64,000 nucleotides of DNA from Lingula anatina (GCF_001039355.2 NW_019773570.1:85390-149389); one strand, 5' to 3'; shown: positions 48,801 to 57,984, counted from the stretch's first letter. Notes: generated by a model not told the origin, from the sequence alone. Numbers and translations: made by a program.

Positions 48801-51800
48801 AATGGGCAATTCTGCGGGTACTAGTTCTTAATCCTATAATAAGCATTTTTGGAAAAAATGTGTTTATTTATCGCACAGTGTCATAAAAGTATAAATAGTG
48901 CATTTTCTTTTCAGGAGTAACCGCTCGTGTTTCCAATTACACCTACAGTCTTGAGGACGACCAACTCGTATTTGATGTCAATTTACAAATGGCCGACAGC
49001 GTTGCTAACGAACATCTGACTGTGCATGCAATTAACGTCGGCGTCGAGATTGGATCAATGGTAATGTAATAATAATTACTAGTGCTTTAATTTATTGGGA
49101 AACAATTCTTTTTGCAGTTATAGGCTCTCTAACTGCAAATTATTAAAGAGCATTAATGAGCATGGTGTATTATTTATGTGAGAAAATATTGGTCCTCTAT
49201 TTAAATATGCTGTAATTCGTTATTTCTAGAAATAATGATTTTCATATGACAGAATACCGCATGGAATTTACTGTGTAAGTCTTTGTGTACAAACTGTTAG
49301 AGTTTTTTTTTGGGGGGGGTTATTTTTGAATGGCAGTGCGATCCCCAACATTTAATAAGGGAGGAATATTGACTTAGAAAACATATCATAGTAAGACTTG
49401 GTTCTTATACAGGGAGTACATGTACTTTTCAGGTGTACGTCGCAAAGGAATTCATTGAAATTCAACGCACAACAAACGAAAAGCCCGAATTAGAAGTGGC
49501 CGTAACCATGGACACTAGCACAACTTACGCGAAAGGGTATGGATTTATTCACTTCACCTTCACCGCTCCATAATGTACAGCAGTCATATATGACGTCCCT
49601 GTCATTAGTTGTGACGTCAGCGTCATTACGTCAAATTTACCCCATAGAGGTCAAAGATCTGAAGTGCAGAAAGAAAGGCTTATGATTTTATTTTTAAATA
49701 TTTGAGACACCTGAAGGTACCAAGAATGATATACGATAGATACGATAACGATTTGGGTGGTGGTTGATATTTTAATTTATTGTACAATGTTATTTGAGAT
49801 GTACAATTTGTTCTCTCTGGGAATGCAACTGTTCCCTCAGCATTGGTTTGAATTAACGTTTACCCAGTGAAACCATGCACCCCGAGAATCAGAAATTACT
49901 GGAAACTTACCTCTGTTATCAACATATCCTCCTGTCCAGTTACCTCTCAGTAAACTTAAGTAAGTGACACCGTCACCATAATTATTGATGATACACTCTG
50001 AGACCCTAAGACCGTTGACCGTTTTATATTTTGACAATCTCAAAGGGTCGTGTCGTTTTTATAGTTTTTAGACAAATCCAATTTGTCATATTTTCAGCTC
50101 GACCATAGAAGTGACTGGTAACATAAAACACACAGAACAGTCAAAAGCAGAAGCGAATAATGTCACAGTGAGCTTTTACCTGCCGCCTTCCCTGAACTTC
50201 AGCTCATTTACAGCCATTAACCTTACCATGAATGCTGCCGTAGACGAAAACGGGCTGCTTTCCATCACGGTGATTCATTCAATTTTTCTCTATGACATTA
50301 GTGGTTTTCCTTGACATATTTAGTCTTAAAGGGATAGCCGTTTTCTGTAAATGTAGGAAATATAGAAATGTTTTATGTGCAGGATGAGAAAATACATTCA
50401 AAGTTTAGAGCCCGGTTAAACATTGATTTGGTAACCTCCAGAACATTTTTATCTCAGAAAGATTCACCTTGACTTTATGCGGTATTTTCATTAAACCCTG
50501 TTAATGTTACTGAAATTAACATTTCATATTCTAAGTTCATTTCCGTGATATTAAAGCAAAAATTTAAAAACGGTAATTTTAACACGTACAGCACAGCATT
50601 CGCTAATTGACAAATGTGTCTTTTATCTAATCTTATCTGATTTATAAAAACCTTTCTATATACAGATTCCACAATTGCTCTTTGCTGACACAAACAGCAA
50701 CTCTGGATGGTTCACGCTTTCCCTGACCGTAAACCCCGACTACGGCCGCGAGAATATCGAGTCCGTGATTGTACCCTATGATGCCTGCTTCTACATGTTT
50801 TATCGCCAATTTAACGCCAACCCCGACGGAACGGAGTTCTGCTCTTCGCTTCAGGATCTGGAATTCACCATTAACCCTCAGGGATGGCCATGTAATATTT
50901 ATAACCATTTTATGCTTTTACTGTATTGCTTGAACTTTTTTTACGAAAAGTTGGTATTTTGTACTAAGTATTTCCTAGTTACACTATTGAGGCACGGAAT
51001 TAAAGTTTAAGTAATCAACTCTTAATGCCCGCATGCAAGGTCATTGATACTTCTAAGTTCCATGCTTTTCGCTTTATCAGAACATTGCTATGTGTCAGTA
51101 TGCCCAAGATTAAGGCAAATGTCATTGTGAAGTAATGTGTGCTATTGTTTGACAATGAAGTTTATACTATTACAGTTTGAATAAATTGTGAAGGTTCTTG
51201 TCCCCACCCCCGCACTCCCCCCAAATAAACTCTGAGTAAAAAAAGTTCTATTCATGATATGTTTCATAATAATTAAGATATATTATTGAATCTAATCGCC
51301 GTTTTTTTCTCAGCCTGCGAGACAGCACTTGGGATGCAGTCGCTGGCTATTCAAGATTGCCAGATAAAAGGCTCGCCATCCAGCACTAGTGTGACAGCTG
51401 CTCGATATGGTTACAGTGGTAAGATGTTATTCATCATCATTCCTCTTCGTCCCGTGTGGGACATAAGGCCAAGATGATATTGCTGCCCTTTTTTATCATT
51501 ATCTGGTCCTTTCCGTATATTTTGGCGCAGCCAAACAACTAGGTCCATGACTCGTAGATCAAGAGAACGTTAAGAAATAAGTAAATGTGATACCAGTAAT
51601 GTCATACCAGTCAATGTAATTAGCTTAATTGTCTGACACACCCCCTCGAGAAGGTAGGGGGTAATTAACGGGCGTGTCAGACAATTACGGTGTTTACACC
51701 TGTACACGTAATTACTGGCATATCATAACCTCAATTCTTTTCATTTAGGTTGGAAAGGCTTTTATCGCGGGGAGGTGTATGAACCTTACAGATACCTTCA

Positions 51801-52664
51801 AATAGAATTAGGGAACAACACCAAGCTGACGCAACTTCTGTGTAATTATGTGGCCGGAAGTGACGTCACGCAGATCGAGGTGATGACCAGTAATGATGGG
51901 CTTGCTTGGCTCTCAGCAAACACGGTATGTTCTTTATCTAAATGGGATACGCCCAATTTATGTATTTATTATACTAGACTTGTGTCATATTTATTACCTT
52001 GTCTACAATTGCACACAAACTGACTTTATGTGATATTCACATAGTAATTAATACATTAATACTGCGCCAAACAATGAAAGCAGACTCATATTATTGAGAC
52101 ACCGGTGTTTAATTATTATAAGAATTAAAGCATATCCAACTTAGTAAAAGTGAACATTACCTTGTACAGTGTGCGCAGATGAAGTCAAGGATAGATGAGT
52201 AGAGTATATAACAGACGGGCGCAGAATTGAATCTGATTTATTATAAAAAGGAAAAGAAGAAAGGAAGTGCAACAAAAACATATAAAGTAATATAACAGCA
52301 TTAAGTTATGCACAATATGTGTAGTAAATGTTTTTGGTTTAAACAATCCGCAGCCTTATTGGCTTAAACAACCGCATATGGAAACGTTAAGTCAAATTTG
52401 TTGATCTGTGTAAATTTATTTTGCGTCGTATGAAATTCATTAAATCAGCAAAATTTGTTTCTTACTTTTTGTTTTATGGATTTTATTTGATGAATTTTAG
52501 CTGTCCATTCCTGTGCGGAGTCAGCGGCTCTTGTTGTATCCGCCTATCGAGGCACCGTTTGTCCGATTCTACTTGTACGATTCCACTTCCGGGCCGTCCG
52601 AAATAAAAAATACATTTGAAGTGTATGGGTGCAACACTGGTGGTAGTAGGGCTGGTAATATATT

Positions 52665-52703
<39 letters not shown>

Positions 52704-55215
52704 ATCGCTCTTCTGTTTCCAAATAGTTTATCAGATGTATGTGTACAGGTATGTCGGTAATGCAAAAGAAATAATATCACCAAATAAGAATATGTAGTCA
52801 TTTCATGATTTTGAAAAAAAAAAAAGCAGGTACTGTTTATAACAATAACCTCACACTCACTCTTATATTAATAAAATAATCAAGACATTGATGTATCCCA
52901 TTGATGATAAAACAAAAACAATACTTCGACGAACTAACGGTAGAATTATATAAATGTCCACAATACATGTTACCAGTGTAACAGCTCATTGGGTGATGGC
53001 TCTTTAAATGCTATGTACAAAATAACAGTAATTAAGCCTTTAAACATTTTTTTTCTTCAGATGTATGCAAAGCGCCAGTATCAAGTACGGAAGGTATGGT
53101 TCAAACAATGACTTTTCCTCTTACAGAGAAAATGAATGCGCTAAAGAATGAATGCTGGGATAAATGGGCAACGGACGTGTTAAAATTGTTTCATTCCAAT
53201 GCCACTCGTTTGCTTAATAATAGGCATAGCGTCTACTTTAAAATGTACATTACGGTTCAGTATACTTTAGACCACTGGGTCCTATCTGTTCACTTCAGTA
53301 ACCGTTTATATCCTTTCCATTAGCTTGTATTTCAAGGATGAAATATTAATAGTTCAAGGCCCAGTGCAAGTATACTGAGCAGTACAATTGCTACATGTAC
53401 GTTAATTCTCAATGAGGAATTAAATGCGCTACTTTATCATGAAACAGTACAATATATTTTCCACGACGATATCCGAAAAACTTGAAATCTAGTACAGTAG
53501 TAGCTACTGTAACGGTTAGTTTTATAAATCTTCAATGTAATTTTCAGCCCACAAATTCAGAGGTTTTCTGGTAACCACCAGTACGACCTATGTGTGTGAT
53601 TTCAAACCAGATATGTAAGTACTCACTGTGAAGCACAGAGCACATCTTAAAATCTAGACGCACATTACGTATTTGAAGTCTGTTCGGAGTCACATGCTGT
53701 AAAATGTATAAAATATATAATCCAAAATGATTTACTCATTATCGTTAAGAACTGTTAGATTTTACAATAAGACTTTTAAGTTAAAACATTACTTTTGGGG
53801 AATTAGATTGTAGCTTTGTCATCAATGGGCAGTGCCGATTTATAAAACATAACCACGTTGGAAAGCCGTCCTAGGTCCTTTTGCGCAATGATTTATGTTT
53901 CATGTTATTTCGACAAGTTGACGAAAAGCGTTTGATATCCCTCTCCTCGTCTTCTGTTCTCCAGATCACTACAAAGAGTTTGTTATTCCACGACAGATGG
54001 AGACACTTGGACTGGTATGTAGATATAATTGGCACTTTTGCCAAAATACCACTCGCCGCTCCAATCAGTCTCAGCAAGTTCAGCCAAAACACCACTCGCC
54101 TCTCTAATCAGTCTCAGTATAATTTCAAATACTCCGCTTTGGACTAAAAAAAATTAACCGTCTTAATTGTAAAAAACTGACAACCCGGGAATTAAAGCTA
54201 TTTTCGTTTTGTCTTCTTTAGATCTTTATTCTTCCTGCGCAAATTGTAAGTAGGACTTCATACAGCTTTAATTAAAAATTCAAATAAGAATAATTTGAAT
54301 ATTGTTTAGCCATTTTCTATACCAATCAAGTAGACAATAATGTTCTTTTCTCTTTATCAAGAAATGGACTCGCGTGTAGCCAACGTCATAGGTTTTGACA
54401 TAGAGGAAGGCTATGTGTACGCCGTGGGGACAACAGACGACACGTACCTCGTGGCTCAAGACGGGACAGACACGTGGTACTCGATCTCTCCGGCCAGGTG
54501 GGCAGAATTCCAGTCCTGCTGCGCGGCTGCTCCATCCAGATGCAGGTCTACGGTAGAGGTCTCTTGGCTCAATAGCGTGGCCAATCCTTCGTCATTCATT
54601 CAGGAAAACTGGGGAGGTAGATAGGATTTGCGCTAATATATTTTTTTAATAAAATGCTGCTTAATAATGTTATATTGTTTCCATTTTGCCCAACTCAATT
54701 CATAGGATGTTGGGGTAAGGGGATGCAGCACCACACACAGCCCTCTCCCACAAGATTTAACATCTGTTTTTGAGGCATTTTTTCAGTCCATGAACCTGTA
54801 ATTTATTGCAGAGAGTGGTCAAATAGTACTGCGAGACGGGCCTTTTGTGGTCTGTTGTGTTCACACAATTGATTCTTTATATCAGTTGTAATGGTAGTGG
54901 CTTAATATTCAAGATTATAACTGCAATATGTGTCACAAATACAAACAAATGGCCATTTTTGGTCATGGGTCGATAACAGTTAGACTAATTTATGATTACA
55001 AAAGCCCTGATAATCTCCTACTAAAGAGTAATTTTGTATTGTATTTTAATTTAGACTTTACTCTTACCTATTGTTGAAACATTGGTATGATCCCTTGCGC
55101 AGGATTTCTTCAAAATAATTGCAATATTCTTATATTTTATTTTGTAGCTAATTTCAATGGAATGTACAACAGTGACACGGGAGTATGGGTTCAACACCTT
55201 GACTGGACGGACTAG
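32546..55215 (+). CDS. Gene B: large modular secreted protein, tandem paralogue of gene A
   Basis: Twenty-nine coding exons join in frame: 32546-32670, 34421-34509, 36819-37339, 37831-37954, 38293-38441, 38853-39074, 41062-41359, 42121-42317, 42616-43098, 43526-43785, 44273-44525, 44885-45176, 45665-45867, 46393-46664, 47203-47293, 47735-47890, 48203-48554, 48915-49060, 49433-49536, 50098-50269, 50666-50891, 51314-51418, 51749-51924, 52501-52654, 53061-53093, 53548-53614, 53965-54014, 54362-54616, 55148-55215 (TAG). The total is 5,643 bases, 1,880 residues. Domain order is signal peptide, Cys-rich/EGF-like, cadherin-like, RHKR site, seven ~165-residue modules, DUF11-like linker, F5/8C, Asp-box tail. 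No membrane helix is seen after the signal peptide, so the protein is probably secreted or matrix-bound. The start codon is chosen because it opens a good signal peptide right after an acceptor at 32527. The AAG acceptor before 54362 is atypical. Confidence 0.9.
33849..33957 (+). pseudogene. Decayed duplicate of gene B signal-peptide exon
   Basis: Within intron 1 of gene B, starting with an ATG at 33854, the sequence closely resembles exon 1. It reads MQWATSRLV, an in-frame TGA, TVCAVILSCHSN, a second TGA, AKVCKH. The block TTATCCTGAGTTGCCATAGC differs from exon 1 (TTATTCTGAGTTGCCGTAGC) at only two bases. The copy has stops, a deletion in the Cys-rich part and no obvious donor, so it cannot replace exon 1 as it stands. 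Confidence 0.8.
34073..34107. repeat. GT microsatellite
   Basis: An uninterrupted GT run followed by GGTGGTGG, in intron 1 of gene B. A 129-residue open frame on the - strand across it (33751-34140) includes the poly-Thr-His translation and is not a gene. Confidence 0.92.
34770..34860 (-). mobile_element. Possible tRNA-derived SINE fragment
   Basis: On the - strand the sequence reads AAATCTCGCTCGTCGCCGG, GTGCGGGAGGTCGTGG and GACCGACCCCGGG. This recalls the B-box region of tRNA-related SINE heads (GGTCGTGGGTTCGATTCCC), with a changed B-box core. No A-box or body is clear. It lies in intron 2 of gene B. Confidence 0.35.
34860..36818. other. Remainder of gene B intron 2
   Basis: AT-rich intronic sequence between the EGF exon and the cadherin exon. 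Short open frames at 36067-36273 (+) and 36173-36391 (-) overlap and show no domain. I see nothing functional. Confidence 0.5.
36819..37339 (+). CDS. Gene B exon 3: cadherin repeat and furin-type site
   Basis: A 521-base exon with a better-preserved cadherin repeat than gene A: ENKHQPQFWRDVDTFEIAGN, GTPVFQVTAYDLD, VLYSIDESNDHGLFSIDPH with TGEL, and YKLVVGARNPVPNDERQ. An insert between the strands carries CPTGWKNQGLNCTC, the counterpart of the gene A Cys cluster. The end is ITLEITVADVTDAEPRVY, where DVTDAEP stands in for the calcium-binding DxNDxxP. An acidic stretch (DDMMDSYYDEEV) leads to HSRHKR at the exon end, which fits the furin consensus R-x-K/R-R. It exits in phase 0 into the first repeat module. 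Confidence 0.9.
37831..39074 (+). CDS. Gene B repeat module R1 (165 aa)
   Basis: Exons 37831-37954, 38293-38441 and 38853-39074, with internal introns in phases 1 and 0. The N-half has LTFYLERHPNITQIYDGTEL and FSSDNDTTQAMLCNPRVVHV; the second Cys is missing (GDNLNMGN), as in R1 of gene A. The C-half has LNLGTVENSG and YWLSAGASFNNDSDIWVAQ. An AGT triplet hairpin lies in the intron before the third exon. Confidence 0.87.
38593..38762. repeat. Complementary trinucleotide arms (TAC/CTG and GTA/CAG)
   Basis: TACTACTACAGTGTACATG and ACTACTGCTGCTGCTAGTA (38595-38636) are followed by AGTAGTAGTAGCAGCAGTAG and a long AGT run, then TGTAGTACATGTAGTAGTG. The two sides can pair, including the CTGCTGCTG/CAGCAG parts, to form a long hairpin in the intron before exon 38853-39074. 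Confidence 0.75.
39427..39530 (+). repeat. Interspersed repeat family 2, copy 1
   Basis: AATCTAGGACGAGGCTTACC followed by TATACAAATAAATGGAAAC matches, with scattered differences, a block at 45269-45360 (AATCTAGGGCGAGGCTCACC). Both lie in introns of gene B in the same orientation. The ends of the element are not clear. Confidence 0.55.
39844..39873. repeat. CT microsatellite
   Basis: An uninterrupted CT run in the 1,987-base intron 39075-41061 of gene B. The open frame that crosses it is a simple-repeat artefact. The rest of the intron shows only the repeat at 39427-39530. Confidence 0.92.
41062..42317 (+). CDS. Gene B repeat module R2 (165 aa)
   Basis: Exons 41062-41359 and 42121-42317, joined in phase 1. 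The N-half has AAKFTLDMYIPYPTATIAV, TPYNTSDVMSMC and the second Cys in GLNYACLNN. The motif LNLGQMVNTG ends the first exon with its glycine codon split by the intron. The C-half has YWVGAAVEIGEDEIWAGQ. A G-rich MITE-like insertion starts about 10 bases after the donor at 41360. Confidence 0.88.
41370..41631. mobile_element. MITE-like insertion with G-rich/C-rich hairpin
   Basis: The right end CCTGGATCCGTCCCTG is of the GGCGGATCC type, and the left end CAGTGGCTGAT is a diverged partner. AGGGC/AGGGT flank it as a probable 5-base target duplication. Inside the left end, GTGGGTGGGTGGGG leads to GGGGTCAGG...CCTGACCCCC, a G-rich palindrome. It lies about 10 bases after the donor of exon 41062-41359. 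Confidence 0.5.
42616..43098 (+). CDS. Gene B repeat module R3, complete in a single exon (161 aa)
   Basis: This one exon holds a whole module and is the best unit for building a profile. Residues 1-40 include LAIGESVLLDLDITVPENTE. The sequon and first Cys are in TPFNDTARAKICHIYVESTG and the second Cys in RNIPCVNP. LNLGSITNAG follows at about residue 98. The C-half has MVKVKIAVQILDHELN and TVGVEVGPDKIWVAERLFTA. Both borders are phase 0. Loss of introns here or gain elsewhere cannot be told from one sequence. Confidence 0.9.
43526..44525 (+). CDS. Gene B repeat module R4 (171 aa)
   Basis: Exons 43526-43785 and 44273-44525, joined in phase 2. The N-half has RFEFVLPVENDSAILTVC and the second Cys in GSNLPCFNG, with a further sequon (NST) after it. 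The C-half has IDLGYICNIGSN and WLSAGMQYFTSELWVGQ. The acceptor of the first exon is CAAAG. Confidence 0.87.
44611..44785. mobile_element. MITE family 3 with ~60-bp terminal inverted repeats (175 bp)
   Basis: GGCCCCATTCAAAATAGGG at the left end is inverted at the right (CCCTATTCTAAATGGGGCC). The arms go on matching through AGTCCAATGGTCAAATATGG and ACCCACT, so most of the element is a diverged palindrome. It lies in the intron between modules R4 and R5 of gene B. No coding capacity. Confidence 0.8.
44885..45867 (+). CDS. Gene B repeat module R5 (165 aa)
   Basis: Exons 44885-45176 and 45665-45867, joined in phase 1 inside the glycine codon of MSLGHFTNIG. The N-half has ITFDIMFKVPPQSTVGYSI, TTNCTLTVCALRYVETG and WNIPCLS; here the sequon Asn sits next to an extra Cys. 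The C-half has VRLQVVLQLTGDEAIATN and HWFRVDLDYGGAQPAKA, in which the final W-V signature is lost. Confidence 0.87.
45269..45360 (+). repeat. Interspersed repeat family 2, copy 2
   Basis: Diverged copy of the 39427-39530 block (ATCTAGGGCGAGGCTCACCT and onward), in the intron that splits module R5 of gene B. A C-run of about 12 bases lies just upstream (45225-45236). Confidence 0.55.
46393..47890 (+). CDS. Gene B repeat module R6 (173 aa)
   Basis: Exons 46393-46664, 47203-47293 and 47735-47890, with internal introns in phases 2 and 0. The N-half has VRFSLELTLPENTAWHIQV, TPLNTTSLMHIC and GSNFPCVV. The middle exon encodes IDMGYVCSIPTGTATN, a diverged LG-N-G element. The C-half has FWFGSTVTVNSHVIYVSQ. 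A MITE lies 9 bases after the donor at 46665. Confidence 0.86.
46674..46841 (-). mobile_element. MITE family 1, copy 3 (168 bp)
   Basis: It starts CAGAGGCGGATCCAG and ends ATCCGCCCCCG, with GTTCG/GTTCA flanks as target duplication. It is the same length as copy 1 and in the opposite orientation, sharing ATACCCGTCAATGTAAACTT and the GTCTTCCGGCAGA blocks. It starts 9 bases after the splice donor of exon 46393-46664. Confidence 0.78.
48203..49060 (+). CDS. Gene B repeat module R7 (166 aa)
   Basis: Exons 48203-48554 and 48915-49060, joined in phase 1 in the glycine codon of DLHAVTNTG. The module starts with an extra Cys pair (NCSSCSSNITNVYVNGSS), then FSISVVLTVPQNLTVPLTID and VPVNETAVMTITDAALTRAG. 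The first Cys of the module is absent, and only ANLCG keeps a Cys, as in R7 of gene A. The C-half is LTVHAINVGVEIGSM, cut by the intron before VYVAKEF. Confidence 0.86.
49433..50891 (+). CDS. Gene B linker with DUF11/integrin-like beta-sandwich look
   Basis: Exons 49433-49536, 50098-50269 and 50666-50891. The first starts with VYVAKEFIEIQRTTNEKPEL, which finishes module R7. The following part reads TYAKGSTIEVTGNIKHTEQS then KAEANNVTVSFYLPPSLNF. Its pattern G..I......H.E.S.AEA.NV....LP matches the gene A linker. The third exon has SGWFTLSLTVNPDY and a Cys pair (DACFYMF, TEFCSS). It leaves in phase 1 into the F5/8C domain, as in gene A. Confidence 0.8.
51314..52654 (+). CDS. Gene B F5/8 type C (discoidin)-like domain, shortened
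   Basis: Exons 51314-51418, 51749-51924 and 52501-52654, with phase-1 introns on both sides. It opens with SCETALGMQSLAIQDCQIKG and has RYLQIELGNNTKLTQLL, VMTSNDGLAW, FVRFYLYDSTSG and the closing FEVYGC. It is shorter and more diverged than in gene A: the ITASSS block and the RYIRI motif are changed (QIKGSPSS, PFVRFYLY). The first and last Cys that usually bond are kept. Confidence 0.86.
51587..51724. repeat. Inverted repeat (MITE-like, ~138 bp)
   Basis: TGATACCAGTAATG at the left is inverted at the right (GTAATTACTGGCATATCA). The inner stem TTAATTGTCTGACACACCCC pairs with GGGCGTGTCAGACAATTA. It lies in the first intron of the gene B F5/8C domain. No coding capacity. Confidence 0.7.
52669..52699. 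repeat. CT microsatellite near a splice donor
   Basis: An uninterrupted CT run starting 15 bases after the donor of the last F5/8C exon of gene B, an arrangement also seen in gene A at 3201. Confidence 0.92.
53061..55215 (+). CDS. Gene B C-terminal region with Asp-box-like motifs
   Basis: Exons 53061-53093 (a 33-base hinge not seen in gene A), 53548-53614, 53965-54014, 54362-54616 and 55148-55215. Text includes FRGFLVTTSTTYVCDFKPD, RVCYSTTDGDTWTG, EEGYVYAVGTTDDTYLV and AQDGTDTWYSI. STTDGDTW and the later DGTDTW recall Asp-boxes. A Cys cluster follows (FQSCCAAAPSRC). The stop TAG is at 55213-55215. Gene A has the same exon order without the hinge. Confidence 0.82.
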
Positions 55216-55261
55216 GACCTCAGAACTGCGAGGATTAATGGGACATAACGAGAACGTCGAT

Positions 55262-57353
55262 AATAAACGCTTTGAGAGGAGCTTCTTTTGACTTCGTTTC
55301 TCGCACATATGTCCCTTGTTACATGTATATGAAAATGGTAACTGCACAGGTGCAGAGTACCAAACATGATTAAATATCACTCGTTCAAAGGATAGACATT
55401 AGAAGGCTTCTAAGTTAGATGTCTTGTTACTCGCTCATTTTACGTTAATTGTGGGAAAATGTTAACTTCCATAACTAGTACTGCTGCGCACTTAACTTGT
55501 TAAAGCAAGATTTTGCCTCTCGTTATAATTCGTTTTATGTGATTTAAAGTATGGCCAAAACAATCGTATACTGATATTGTACAATGATTATGAATATGCG
55601 TCCGAATAACCGTCCATTTATTTATTTATTTATTTATTTTAAGACTGACAAGGTAATTAGTACTAAAAACAAATCCAGTAGCATTTTAAGCAGCTGTGTT
55701 ATAAATCCACAAACGGGGCACCAATATACCATTATTCAGAATGGGTGAGGTCACCTTGAGGATATATTCGACCCAAAGCTCGGTTGATTGACTGGCCCCG
55801 ACAATATTATACAGGTGATACACTGTAATATTATAGTGTTTTATGTAAAACTGTGATCAGTGAAAAGATATGAAGTAGTTGGCAAAATTTCGTATTTTCT
55901 GCAATATATGTGTCCCCGCCAGAACTTTGAACTTGACCAATTTTAAAGCTTGAAAAGAGATGGAAGACTTTTATGCTTTTGGCGGACTGGGGGTAGTCTG
56001 CAGTGTACGCTACGATCCGCGCAGAAACTCTCGATCATCTGCCTGGGATTTGGTTTTCAGATTATACAGTGTTAATAGTTTAAGCTTTTTGTGCCATACT
56101 AAATTATACTGTGTTACGACAGATTTATTTTAGTCAGAATTTTATTTAATGTTTCTTCATAGAACAGATATGCATGAATGTGGTTGTACAACTTATGTGT
56201 GATGAAATCGCGTAGCTGGATACACATACACTGTATATATTCATGTAAGAATATATACTGTGATTCATTGCCCCCTCATTTCAGTGTTCAACGCTTCCAA
56301 GTTACATATATATTTTAGTATCTACAGTCTAAAGCTATTGAAACTTAGAATGACATGGAAATAGAGAACATGCACTGACCAGGGAGAGGTCGTTTTGTTA
56401 TATTCAAGATAAAATGAAAGTAATAACACAGCTTTGGTCGGTTTTAAGTATAGAAATGGTATCAGTATCAGGGTATCATTTAATGAAAATGGATATTTGT
56501 TCTCCAGTTCTTCAATGATCGCCACTCATATAACGCCTTGTAGTCGAGTTTTAACATGAAATGTGCATATGTACTAGTTATTATGATCTGTAGAGTACAT
56601 TCACTAACTCTTGGTACATGCATCTAATCCGCCCGCTAAATGACTACGCGTGAGGTGAAAATGTCATTTTAATTCCATTGTGCGCAGTTTGTTTTTGTAA
56701 AGGCACGAGATCGGGAAGATGTCGGGAATGTTTAAATTGGATGGTTGAAAAAATCAAGAGGAAATAGCTTAATTTGCATGAGTTTTCTCACCACCTGTGG
56801 GCACTTCGGCATTCATTTTGTTGAGACAAAACCTGCTACAGTGCGTGAATCATACTTTATATTTAAAATTCTGCTTAAATGATAAGAAACAGCGTGATGG
56901 TGTAATTTTTTCTTGTGCCTTTACTAAAGGAGAAAAGACCACATTTAAACGATGTTTGCGTTAAATTCAAGTTAGAATCCCAAAAGTGTCAATTTAAAGA
57001 AAAATGAAAACTATTCACTCAGTGTATTTGTTATCCAAAATGGATTTATGGGCTACAGTTAAGATTTAAAGTATCGAATATATTTCACAACAGAATTAAC
57101 TAGATGGCAATACTGAATACAGGTACAGTTACATCAGACTATCATGATTTTTGTTTAAATTAATATTCGGATTTTTTCGAGAATAGAAAAAGAAAATCGC
57201 ATTAAATAAATTAGTTAATTGATTAATTGATTGGTTAATTAATTTTTATGTATTGAAATAATTCATACAAAATGTACTTATCTTTCATGTGAAGGGACAA
57301 GGGCGAAACGATGCAAAGCGACATGTACATATGATTCATCTTTTGTAAATAAA
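55262..57353 (+). promoter_or_regulatory. Candidate polyadenylation signals of gene B
   Basis: AATAAA is found at 55262-55267, only 47 bases after the stop codon, and at 57348-57353, which would give a 2.1-kb 3' UTR. Either is possible. The stretch between them has no other recognisable feature. Confidence 0.3.
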
Positions 57354-57456
57354 ATATTCTTTTATGAAAAATAAGTGCTTCATTGTTTTCCAAAACACAG
57401 TTTCGAGCAAGCTGCGTGTGAAGCCAGTACTGACCTGCAAATCTACGTAGTCGTTG

Positions 57457-57552
57457 CGAATTATTATTATTTTATTTATTTTATTTTATTATTTTATTTA
57501 TTTATTTTTTTTTTATTTCATTTATTTTTTTTTTTATTTTTTATTTTTTTTG
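57457..57552. repeat. T-rich low-complexity tract
   Basis: ATTTT/TTTAT units and T runs in the spacer between genes B and C. The apparent open frame here (57375-57563) is a simple-sequence artefact. Confidence 0.9.
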
Positions 57553-57984
57553 CCGACCAATAGGGGCTACCAGTAGAGTTGTAGCAGTCATTATAAACTG
57601 TAAAAATGTCTATGACAAGAAGGCAAAAACATAATGCAGAGTGCGTTGGGCCAAAAGTAGGTACAATTGTTTACGAGTACGAGTAAATGCTTGTACCGGT
57701 ACAGTAAAAAAAACTGTATTAGTCCAGGTCCAGGGTACAAGTAGGTCTAATAATTAAAAATATATAGGCTATAGGGCCTATAGCCTAAAAAAAATATATA
57801 TATATCACAAAAATCAATTTTTTTCGGTTAAATAAATATATAGAATATATAGAGGCCTATAGAATTCCTTTAAACTACATGTGGGATTAAACAGGGCAAA
57901 AAAAAAAAAGGAGTAGAGAATTCACTAAAGTCCGACTTGTGTACCTGTACCATGTAGTAATAATAGTAATCATAGTGCCATTTC

